A stretch of 8,383 nucleotides of DNA. Origin: Acidobacteriota bacterium. Lineage in GTDB: Bacteria > Acidobacteriota > HRBIN11. Made by a program: the position numbers and the translations under genes. The stretch lies in assembly GCA_025061865.1 (NCBI GenBank), contig JANXAA010000079.1, forward strand, positions 1 through 8,383. Reading direction: 5' to 3'. Under the pieces are notes generated by a model. That model searched no databases, was not told the DNA's origin, and saw nothing but the letters and a program-made list of their open reading frames with translations. Shown one piece after another: positions 1 through 5,460 of the stretch. Positions within the stretch are counted from its first letter, which is position 1. Each line of letters starts with the position of its first letter.

Positions 1-132
1 GTTCTTCAGATTGAGTGCCTCCCGGCACTGGCCCTCGGGGAGGCCCCGCATGTGCAAGTACGTCCCCATGGCCCCGTCGACGAGGAGGACTCGCTCCCGA
101 AGACAATCCCAGAAGGAGGCGGACTTTCTCAC
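1..132 (-). CDS. Homocysteine S-methyltransferase, N-terminal fragment (MetH-like), cut by window edge
   Basis: The first 44 codons of a minus-strand gene are visible, starting at GTG (130-132) and running off base 1. The translation contains VLLVDGAMGTYLHMRGL followed by CREALNL. The DGAMGT signature opens the homocysteine S-methyltransferase (Pfam S-methyl_trans) barrel, where this loop lies near the active site; the zinc-binding cysteines are further downstream and not in view. Family knowledge: the domain transfers a methyl group to homocysteine to make methionine in the cytoplasm, either in cobalamin-dependent MetH or in shorter two-domain proteins fused to methylenetetrahydrofolate reductase. 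The fragment cannot separate these, so no symbol is given. A GGAG lies about 8 bases upstream of the GTG on the coding strand and supports this start; an in-frame ATG inside DGAMGT is too late. The gene is divergent from the HAD gene at 616. Confidence 0.85.
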   Translation of the reverse strand, partial: MRKSASFWDCLRERVLLVDGAMGTYLHMRGLPEGQCREALNLKN

Positions 133-342
133 AGAAGCGCTCCAGGGAAGAAAGTGTCAAGGTGTTGGGGGGTCAGGGCTCAAACCTTTCCCCGACAGGT
201 CTCCTCATGTCCCGCACCCCATCGACCTTGGATATTCAGGCACCCCGCTCGAAGTCGCAACGTGGGGTATTTTAAGCCATCCCCCAGCGTCCGGCCAAGC
301 CGCTGCCGGGCCTTAGCCCCGATGGCCGAGCAGGGTCCTCGG

Positions 343-348
343 ATTATA
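343..348 (-). promoter_or_regulatory. Possible -10 box for the methyltransferase gene
   Basis: The minus strand reads TATAAT here, a perfect sigma-70-type -10 hexamer in an A/T-rich patch. No good -35 hexamer lies 16-18 bases upstream, so the promoter is tentative. If used, transcription would start near 336 and give a leader of about 200 bases before the GTG at 132. Confidence 0.35.
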
Positions 349-407
349 TTTCAATTCGAGTTGCGACCTACAGGACCTTGGCCGGAATGCCTACCCGTGG
401 ACCGCAA

Positions 408-460
408 ACGGAGGACCGAAGACTGGGACTGACCTCGATCCCTGGTCTCTAGTCCTCCGT
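408..460. repeat. 53-base imperfect inverted repeat (hairpin or REP-like)
   Basis: The outer arms ACGGAGGAC (408-416) and GTCCTCCGT (452-460) are perfectly complementary over 9 bases. After a 3-base mismatch the inner arms continue: AGACTGGGA pairs with TCCCTGGTCT apart from one bulged base. The loop is about 10 bases. No T-run follows on either strand, so it is not a standard intrinsic terminator, and it lies between divergent genes where none would be expected. Confidence 0.7.
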
Positions 461-580
461 CCCGGTCGATTCAGCAAATCGGGCATATCCGCAAGAACCC
501 TGCCTTAGCGAACGGGACTTGGATGCAAGGCTGAATTCTGAGGCCTCTTCATACCCAACACCTAAACTCGCAACCACAAT

Positions 581-602
581 TCACAATCTGGTCACAATCT
601 GG
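581..602. repeat. Perfect 11-bp tandem duplication before the HAD ribosome site
   Basis: TCACAATCTGG occurs twice back to back (581-591 and 592-602), preceded by a partial CACAAT copy at 575-580. The second copy abuts the AAGGAGG ribosome-binding site at 603-609. A spacing of about one helical turn is compatible with paired operator half-sites, but simple slippage duplication is equally possible. Confidence 0.75.
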
Positions 603-615
603 AAGGAGGCGGCGC

Positions 616-1269
616 ATGTGGGGCGTTCTATGGGACTTGGACGGCGTCCTCATCGACTCGGCTCAATGGCACTGGGCCTCGTGGCAGTGGCTGGCCCAGC
701 AGCACAACCGGACCTTTCCGCTTGAGCTCTTCACTGAAACCTTTGGTCTTCCGAACGCCGCCATCCTCCGGCGGTTGTTCCCGGACCGGGACCTGACCGA
801 TGAAGACATCCGAGTCCTGAGTGACCAAAAGGAGGCCATGTACCGGACGCTCGTCCGGGCGCATCTGACGTGGCGGCCGGGGGCTATCGAGCTCTTGGAG
901 GACCTCCGGCGGCATGGTGCTCGGCAGGGTCTGTTTACGTCTACGCCTCGGTCCAATATCGTCTTCATGGACGAAATTTTGGGTCTGTCCCGCTATCTAG
1001 AGGTCATCCTGACCGGAGATGAGGTCCCCCGGGGTAAGCCCGCCCCGGATGGCTACGCCGCCCTTTGTCAGCGTCTGGGTCTGATACCGGACCGAGCCGT
1101 CGTCATCGAAGACGCCCCGGCTGGGATCGAGGCCGCCCACGCCGCGGGCATGCGCTGTATCGCCCTAGCCACGACCCATCCGCCCGAACGACTTACGGCC
1201 GCCGACTGGGTCGTCCGGGACCTGACCGACCTGTCGGCCCGGCAAATCCAGGTCTGGCTGGACGTTTGA
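616..1269 (+). CDS. HAD-superfamily hydrolase, beta-phosphoglucomutase-like subfamily
   Basis: A complete 217-residue HAD subclass-IA enzyme. Motif I is WDLDGVLIDS, giving nucleophile Asp7 and general acid/base Asp9. A helical cap follows (about residues 15-85). Motif II is FTSTPRSN, with Thr108/Ser109 in the phosphate-binding position. Motif III is Lys141 in GKPAPDGY, and motif IV is VIEDAPAGIEAA with Glu165 and Asp166 holding Mg2+. Length and motif order fit the beta-phosphoglucomutase/phosphoglycolate phosphatase-like group, which act on small phosphorylated metabolites in the cytoplasm; the real substrate cannot be told from motifs. The ATG at 616 is chosen because AAGGAGG (603-609) sits 6 bases upstream and motif I starts right after it. 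The gene stands alone: the upstream neighbour is divergent and the downstream broken porin gene is convergent. No sign of damage. Confidence 0.93.
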   Translation: MWGVLWDLDGVLIDSAQWHWASWQWLAQQHNRTFPLELFTETFGLPNAAILRRLFPDRDLTDEDIRVLSDQKEAMYRTLVRAHLTWRPGAIELLEDLRRHGARQGLFTSTPRSNIVFMDEILGLSRYLEVILTGDEVPRGKPAPDGYAALCQRLGLIPDRAVVIEDAPAGIEAAHAAGMRCIALATTHPPERLTAADWVVRDLTDLSARQIQVWLDV

Positions 1270-1447
1270 GGATAGAGATATGGGATACAGGATAGCGAAC
1301 GGGGCACCTTCTAGACGGTCTTCTTCCCCTTAGGGGTCCAGGCTACTGCAAGCCATGTAGAATCGACTCATAATAATTGCCTCGAGAGCTTGGGAGCATG
1401 GAGACTGATCCCGCTGTACCTGCCCATGCACCGCATGAGAGGGGAGT
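1270..1447. other. Short convergent intergenic gap
   Basis: These 178 bases separate the 3' ends of the HAD gene and the minus-strand broken porin gene. The first 30 bases after the HAD stop are a degenerate GGATA-type microrepeat (ATA recurring every 6-7 bases, about 1268-1297). CCCC-TTA-GGGG (1326-1336) could form only a 4-bp stem and has no T-run, so no terminator is called. Confidence 0.5.
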
Positions 1448-2765
1448 TCACAAGAAGAGGACGAGGCTGGTCGCGACCTGGCGGATGAACTTGGAGTCCG
1501 ACAAGGCCACGTCGACCTGAAGTCGCCGCCGCAAGACGGTCCCGACGCTGGCCGACACGCCGACGTTGGTCTCGTCGGGCAGGCCGTCGTAAGCGAAATC
1601 GAAGGCATCGGCTTGAAAGTCCCGGCCACGGGCGGGCGGTTGGTAGTGAATCCGCCGTTCCGGGTTGACAAAGAGGCCAGCCCGCAGGGCGATAGGCGTC
1701 CGTCGGGCGAAGATGACGTATTCGAGGCCGCCGTGAAATTCCCATCGGTCCCGGACGAAAAACCGGTCTGGCGTCATCGTCGCTGAGTGGGTCGAAAAGA
1801 CCCGGGCGTCCGGGTCGACGATCCGACTGTACTGGACCCACAGGACGTCAGCCGCTAGTCAGAACGTGTCCTGCAGACGATAAGCGACCCCATCGCCGAC
1901 CCGGTTCGGGACCCCCATCGCCGCCTCGGTGACCTCCAATGTATGAACAGACCCGTCGGCCCGCTGAGACCACATCTGATTGCCCGTCTAGTGGATCCGG
2001 GGGTTCAGCTCGCCGACGGCCGCCGCCTGAAGTCGACGGGACAGCCGGAGGACGAGGCCGCCCGTGAAGCCTATCCCCGTCGCTTGGTCATCCAAGTCGA
2101 AAAGTAGGGCCGTCTGCCCCTGTCGGCAGGCCAGGTCCGGGATCGGGTCGCAGTTGTCCCGCCGGATAGAACTCAGGACCCGAAGCTGAACGAGCCGGGC
2201 CGCCGCTCCGACGTTGACCCGTCCGAGGCGGACAGCGACGGCCAGACCGTACTGAACGCCCGTCAGTTCGAGGGTACCTTCCGACTTGAACAGTCGCCCC
2301 AACCGACCCCAATCGGGGTCCCACCACCCCGGGACCTCCCGCATGTCCAGCGTGTAGCGGTCCTTCAACCGCAGGAATTCATGCCGAAAGGCGGTGACGA
2401 CCCAAGGATCCCTCGGATAGGTCACGCTGAGAAAGGACGGCGAGGCGACGCGGCCGCCGAATCGAGTCGGCTCGAACGTGAAAAGGCTGTCACGGGTCGC
2501 CAGACGTTCGATCCCGTAGTCGAGAACTTAAACTCAAAAGCGACTTCAGGCCGTGCCAGGACGACCAGGCCGGCTGGATTCGTCTGGGCGGCCGTGGCGT
2601 CGTCGGCCAGCCCCAAAAGGTCCCGCCCATGGCCGTCGCCCGAGCCCCCGGCGGGACAAAGTTAAATTCCGCTTACTGGAAAGACTCCAAGTCGACCGGC
2701 GCATGGGCCAGGGCCCTTCCGAGGCCCCAGACGACCCCGCAGACTCGTAAAATTCGCCCTATCAT
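1448..2765 (-). pseudogene. Broken FadL/OmpP1-type outer-membrane protein gene (three stops, two frameshifts)
   Basis: Joining the frames reconstructs a protein of about 439 residues, normal for the FadL/OmpP1/TodX outer-membrane transport family. The start is ATG 2763-2765 behind GGGAGGGAGG. A signal peptide comes first (MIGRILRVCGVVWGLGRALAHA), then the family's N-terminal block: GARATAMGGTF, LGLADDATAAQTNPAGL. Defects in order: TAA at 2673-2675 (codon 31); a one-base loss near CCCCAAAA (2611-2618); a one-base loss near 2519-2530, after which the frame reads IERLATRDSLFTFEPTRFGG and SVTYPRDPWVVTAFRHEF; TAG at 1988-1990; TGA at 1859-1861. The rest reads in one frame to the stop at 1448-1450, with beta-strand-like repeats such as HGGLEYVIFARRTPIALRAG. 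Family knowledge: these are beta-barrels that let hydrophobic compounds, including fatty acids, cross the outer membrane. Stop readthrough cannot explain the frameshifts, so I call it decayed. Confidence 0.88.
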
Positions 2766-3087
2766 GCCTCCCTCCCAAGTCCCGATACCTGACAAGGGAC
2801 AGGATGCAAGATGCAAACCCGACGTGCACGTCTGGGTAGCGCCCCGATTGGACGGCAATCTCGAACGCCGGCAGTACGCCGGCGTCCCCCCATCCTGATG
2901 CCGCCCATCATGGTGGCGTTAGGCACCATCGAGCGCCTGCCGTCACGGGAGTGTCTCTGAAGACATGCCCCTCGGGTATGCAAGATGGGGATCGGGACCC
3001 CCATCTGCCCAGGACGATTGCTTGAATAACGGGGATAGATGAAAATATCCTCGGGATCCCAATCACATCGCAGGAGCGAAGACTTCT
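2766..3087. other. Divergent intergenic region rich in palindromes
   Basis: These 322 bases separate the divergent porin pseudogene and nucleotidyltransferase and hold no credible gene. Structures seen: a heptamer GATGCAA repeated in tandem (2803-2816); a perfect 12-bp palindrome GACGTGCACGTC (2821-2832); a 7-bp stem ACGCCGG/CCGGCGT (2865-2871 with 2879-2885); a 6-bp stem ATGGTG/CACCAT (2910-2915 with 2924-2929); and a 7-bp stem GATGGGG/CCCCATC (2984-2990 with 2999-3005). None has a T-run, so none is called a terminator. Confidence 0.6.
3022..3051 (+). promoter_or_regulatory. Possible promoter of the Mnt/HEPN pair
   Basis: TTGAAT (3022-3027) and TATCCT (3046-3051) are separated by 18 bases; each matches 4 of 6 positions of the sigma-70 consensus. 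Transcription would start near 3058, about 30 bases before the ATG at 3088. An AGGAG (3072-3076) lies between. It is a weak match and is called by position. Confidence 0.35.
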
Positions 3088-3423
3088 ATGGTGGTTTCTC
3101 AGGACTTGATCGAGTCCGTCATTTGCCAGATCGTCGAGCAGTTCCGTCCCCAAAGGGTCATCCTATTTGGCTCGTATGCCTATGGGCGGCCGACGGTCGA
3201 TAGCGATGTGGACCTCCTGGTCATCATGGAGACTGACTTACGGCCTGTCGAGCAGGCCGTCGAGATCCGTCGCCGGGTCGATTTCCCGTTTCCTGTCGAC
3301 CTCCTGGTCCGGACGCCTCGCCAGGTCCAAGAACGATTGTCGATGGGAGACCCCTTTTGGAAGGAAGTCCTTTCCCGGGGAAAAGTGTGCTATGAAGCCC
3401 CTTACGCAGGAGTGGGTCGATAA
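3088..3423 (+). CDS. Minimal nucleotidyltransferase (MntA-type antitoxin)
   Basis: A complete 111-residue protein of the DNA polymerase beta-like minimal nucleotidyltransferase family. The nucleotide-binding motif GSx10DxD is intact: Gly28-Ser29 in FGSYAYGR, then Asp40 and Asp42 in DSDVDLLV, with the third metal-binding carboxylate at Asp71 in PVDLLVRT. All catalytic positions are therefore present. Family knowledge: in Mnt/HEPN toxin-antitoxin pairs this enzyme neutralises the HEPN RNase partner, in studied cases by adding AMP groups to a tyrosine of the toxin. The HEPN gene follows at once, overlapping this gene by 32 bases in another frame, which supports the pairing. The start at ATG 3088 follows AGGAG (3072-3076) by 11 bases; the next in-frame ATG (codon 47) would delete the active site. 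The C-terminal 20 residues have no recognisable motif. Confidence 0.9.
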   Translation: MVVSQDLIESVICQIVEQFRPQRVILFGSYAYGRPTVDSDVDLLVIMETDLRPVEQAVEIRRRVDFPFPVDLLVRTPRQVQERLSMGDPFWKEVLSRGKVCYEAPYAGVGR

Positions 3424-3871
3424 GGCCAAGGACGATTATAAAGTAACCAAGATCTTGCTGGATCTCGGCGTGGACGCTTACGACATCGTCTGCTTCCACG
3501 CCCAACAGTGCGTCGAAAAGTATCTTAAGGCCTGGCTGACCGAGCAAGACGTCGACTTTCCCCGAACTCACGACCTGGAGCTATTGGCGAAGCTGGCGGT
3601 CCCAACCCTGGCGGAACTCCAGAGATTTCTCGATGAATTGCGCCTCTTGACGTCTTTCGCCATCGAGGTCCGGTACTCCGGGACGTCGGCCACGCGGGTG
3701 GACGCCGACGCTGTTTCCAAGCGGCCGACACGGTGCGCCGCCTATTCGGTCGAAGTTGGGTATGAAAGGTCTGGCGGGACTGGGCTGAAGCCGGGCTTGG
3801 GTCCTTGGGGCTTGACCTATCCGCCGTTCCCGCAGTGCGAATGGCTCATGAGAGGAGCTGCCACCCCATGA
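3392..3871 (+). CDS. HEPN-domain protein (toxin partner of Mnt), C-terminus frameshifted
   Basis: Starting at ATG 3392, inside the end of the nucleotidyltransferase gene, the translation opens MKPLTQEWVDKAKDDYKV and carries the HEPN family core CFHAQQCVEKYLKAWL (residues 34-49) and the FPRTHDL motif with Arg58 and His60, the basic/His pair associated with RNase activity in HEPN proteins. The family match continues to LLTSFAIEVRYSG (residues 85-97). After Val108 the family pattern is lost, but the next frame gives FQAADTVRRLFGRSWV and a stop at 3763-3765, which restores a typical length of about 124 residues. So one base is missing around 3713-3718, in or beside a T-run. As read, the protein runs on to 3871 with about 50 unrelated residues (159 in total). 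The longer open frame beginning at 3167 is only the antisense of nothing: it overlaps the Mnt gene out of frame and is not the start. The core fold is probably retained; function is uncertain. Confidence 0.8.
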   Translation: MKPLTQEWVDKAKDDYKVTKILLDLGVDAYDIVCFHAQQCVEKYLKAWLTEQDVDFPRTHDLELLAKLAVPTLAELQRFLDELRLLTSFAIEVRYSGTSATRVDADAVSKRPTRCAAYSVEVGYERSGGTGLKPGLGPWGLTYPPFPQCEWLMRGAATP

Positions 3872-3930
3872 TCCATAGCTTCATCGGGTGGGCCCTGGGA
3901 AAAACGGATGATAGGTTAGGCCGAGCCCCC

Positions 3931-3960
3931 TTGCTTTATGGGGGGATGTTCATGTATAAT
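3931..3960 (+). promoter_or_regulatory. Promoter of the Ig-like lipoprotein gene
   Basis: A perfect -10 hexamer TATAAT (3955-3960) is preceded by TTGCTT (3931-3936) at 18 bases; the TTG of the -35 is conserved. The start would be near 3967, leaving a very short leader with GAGGGAG (3970-3976) before the GTG at 3985. This is the best sigma-70-like promoter in the window. Confidence 0.55.
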
Positions 3961-3984
3961 GGTGGATCTGAGGGAGCGGCGTCT

Positions 3985-5188
3985 GTGTCCCTACGTCGAC
4001 TGGTTGGTGATGCCCATCGGCGGAGGCCGCGGGCCGGCGGGGATAGGTCCCGGCGACCCGCCCGTCCGCCATGGAGGGGCCCGCTCTGTCCCGGTGCCGT
4101 CTTTGCCTTCCTAGTGGGGGGACTGCTCCTCATGGGGATGGGGTGCCGTCAGAACGCCGGGCCGACCCGCCCGGAGAACGCCAACACGACGGCTTTCCAA
4201 GTCCAGTGTGACCCCACCGCCTTGAATGTATCCCGCAACGGTCGCGGCTTGACCACCTGCGTGTTCACCTCGATGGGCAAATTCACCGGCAACGTCCAGC
4301 TTGCCTGTGCCGACTTACCGGCGGGCATCACCTGTGAACTGAATCCGGCGATGGTGACCGTCCCGGCTGGAGGTTCTGCTGCGAGTCAGCTCCAGATCAA
4401 CGTCGGCCGAGTCAATCCCGGTAGTTATTCATTCCGCGTCGTGGGTAGTTTCACAAGCTCAGGGCCTGTCGGGAGCGTCGAACAGCGGAATTCTCTCCCT
4501 ATTCAGTTGACCGTGCCGCCGCCGGACTTTCCGGTCGCCTGCAATCCGGCCAGTCTGAGCGTGACCCGGGGCAGCTCGGGTGCGACCCTCTGTAGCGTGA
4601 ACTCGACGGGTGGCTTTGACGAATCGGTCTGCTGGAGTTGTATGGGCCAGCCGGCAGGAGTCACCTGTAACTTCAATCCCGTCTCGGTCGCCCCCACGCT
4701 GAATGGTGCTGTCCGAGCGGCCTGACGATCCGTGTGGCCGCCAACGTAAATGCTGGGACTTACACCTTCCAGGTCCAGGGAACCGGCGGGGGCCGGACCC
4801 GTTCGGTCAACCTTCAGCTGACGGTGACGGCTCCGGGGGCAGAGGCGGCTTTTCGATCGTCTGTAGCCCGGCGGCCTTGACCGTCCCGCAGGAAGGGGAA
4901 GGCATGACCACGTGCACGGTCACCCCGATCGGCGGCTTCAATGGTCGGGTCCGCCTGAGTTGTGTAGACCAGCCGGCGCGCGCCGACTGCCAGTTCGACC
5001 CGAATGCCGTCGAACCCTTGCCGGGAAATTCGGCATCCAGTCGTCTGACGGTCAAGGTCGACGAAGACGTCAGTCCGGGCACGTACGTATTTCAGGTCCA
5101 GGGCACCAGCGGCAATCTGACCCATTCGACGCCGCTTCGACTCATGGTCGTCTCCCCCGGGCAAGGCAGTAAGGTAGTAGGGCAATAA
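3985..5188 (+). pseudogene. Lipoprotein-like gene with three Cys-rich Ig-like modules, two frameshifts
   Basis: The best start is GTG 3985, 8 bases after GAGGGAG and just downstream of the promoter. An Arg/Pro-rich stretch leads to a hydrophobic segment AVFAFLVGGLLLMGMGC, ending in Cys54; this resembles a lipoprotein signal, though GMGC is a poor lipobox. Three homologous modules of about 100 residues follow. Frame 1 is open to the TGA at 4723-4725. One base is missing near 4717-4722: the next frame reads GLTIRVAANVNAGTYTFQVQ to about 4846. A second base is missing near 4845-4854, after which FSIVCSPAALTV and the rest run to TAA 5186-5188. With both bases restored the product is about 401 residues. 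Similar modules (LSCSGLPAGVTCSFSP type) are common in secreted proteins of Acidobacteriota and soil bacteria; their function is unknown and probably structural or adhesive. ATG 3868 is an alternative start with an AGGAG upstream, but it would place the promoter inside the coding region. Confidence 0.75.
4195..5160 (+). repeat. Three tandem Ig-like protein modules with four conserved cysteines each
   Basis: Modules start near 4195 (FQVQCDPTAL), 4528 (FPVACNPASL) and 4850 (FSIVCSPAAL). Each shares the order: C-x-P, TTC or TLC about 15 residues on, GF or KF, a sheet segment ending in SC or AC, then PAG or PAR followed by TC or DC, FNP/FDP/LNP, and a closing PGTYxFQVQG-like strand. The four cysteines at matching places suggest two disulfides per module. 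Module 2 has one extra Cys (VCWSC). Confidence 0.8.
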
Positions 5189-5220
5189 AGCAGTAAGGCC
5201 ATAGGGGTCATAGGGTGGTA
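5165..5220 (+). repeat. Octamer array, seven degenerate copies of GGYARTAR
   Basis: Consecutive 8-bp units read GGCAGTAA, GGTAGTAG, GGCAATAA, AGCAGTAA, GGCCATAG, GGGTCATA and GGGTGGTA; the first four are clear, the last three degenerate. The stop codon of the lipoprotein gene (5186-5188) lies inside the third unit, so its last residues (KVVGQ) are encoded by the array. Confidence 0.75.
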
Positions 5221-5295
5221 TGGCCATGGATCAGCTCTTTGGGTAGCGAGTCCCAAATGCATTGTTGCGATCTCAGTCGGGAGGTAAGCGTCGCG

Positions 5296-5315
5296 GGCCG
5301 ACGGGGACGTCGGCC
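5296..5315. other. Perfect 7-bp stem hairpin in the gap before the acyl-CoA synthetase
   Basis: GGCCGAC (5296-5302) pairs with GTCGGCC (5309-5315) around a 6-base loop. There is no T-run after it, so it is at best a factor-assisted stop or an attenuator-like element. Just downstream GGCCTGAC occurs twice (from 5312 and 5325). The rest of 5221-5418 shows no gene and no convincing promoter; TGTAAT near 5365 lacks a -35 partner. Confidence 0.5.
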
Positions 5316-5418
5316 TGACCCAGGGGCCTGACGCCCGTAGCAGCCCTTACGCTCTTGAAATTGTAATGGGGCGAGTCCCGGGGGCTATCCAGTCCCGATG
5401 GCATCCTCCGACCCGCCC

Positions 5419-5450
5419 TACTGCCCTATTGCCTTATTGCCTTACTGCGG
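5419..5450 (-). repeat. Octamer array, four copies of TAYTGCCY (inverted relative to 5165-5220)
   Basis: The units read TACTGCCC, TATTGCCT, TATTGCCT and TACTGCGG. The reverse complement of this unit is the GGYARTAR unit found at 5165-5220, so the two arrays are one repeat family in opposite orientation about 200 bases apart. The array ends 10 bases before the start codon at 5461; its last GG is the start of the GGAGATGAGG ribosome site. Confidence 0.75.
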
Positions 5451-5460
5451 AGATGAGGCC

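Larger units (their letters stand above)
133..615. other. Divergent intergenic region between methyltransferase and HAD genes
   Basis: These 483 bases hold no convincing gene: the open frames here have no recognisable motif or good ribosome site and their translations look like random GC-rich sequence. The region contains a TATAAT on the minus strand (343-348), a long imperfect inverted repeat (408-460) and an 11-bp tandem duplication (581-602). The minus-strand leader of the methyltransferase could be about 200 bases, long enough for a riboswitch. I looked for SAM- and cobalamin-type consensus boxes and did not recognise any. Confidence 0.6.

Noticed and set aside
155..160. TTGACA on the minus strand as a -35 box for the methyltransferase
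   Set aside because: There is no -10 at 16-18 bases, and the start codon itself would fall where the -10 should be.
11..432. Overlapping plus-strand open frames at the left end
   Set aside because: They lie opposite the methyltransferase start or in the leader; the minus-strand DGAMGT sequence is the real gene and the plus translations have no motif.
1326..1336. CCCC-TTA-GGGG as a terminator between convergent genes
   Set aside because: The stem is only 4 bp with a 3-base loop and has no T-run on either side.
1448..2765. Stop-codon recoding or readthrough as an explanation for the porin stops
   Set aside because: All three stop types occur, two frameshifts are also present, and the same codons act as normal stops in intact neighbours.
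3167..3391. Upstream extension of the HEPN frame
   Set aside because: It overlaps the nucleotidyltransferase active-site codons out of frame and is rich in Arg/Ser as shadow frames are; HEPN homology begins at ATG 3392.
4703..4846. Independent start of a second gene at 4703
   Set aside because: The first 48 codons are out of frame with the module; the family sequence there reads in another frame, so it is the continuation of one broken gene.
5398..5460. Longer N-terminus for the acyl-CoA ligase from ATG 5398
   Set aside because: No ribosome site precedes it and the 21 extra residues are encoded by the octamer array; ATG 5461 has a good site and matches family N-termini.
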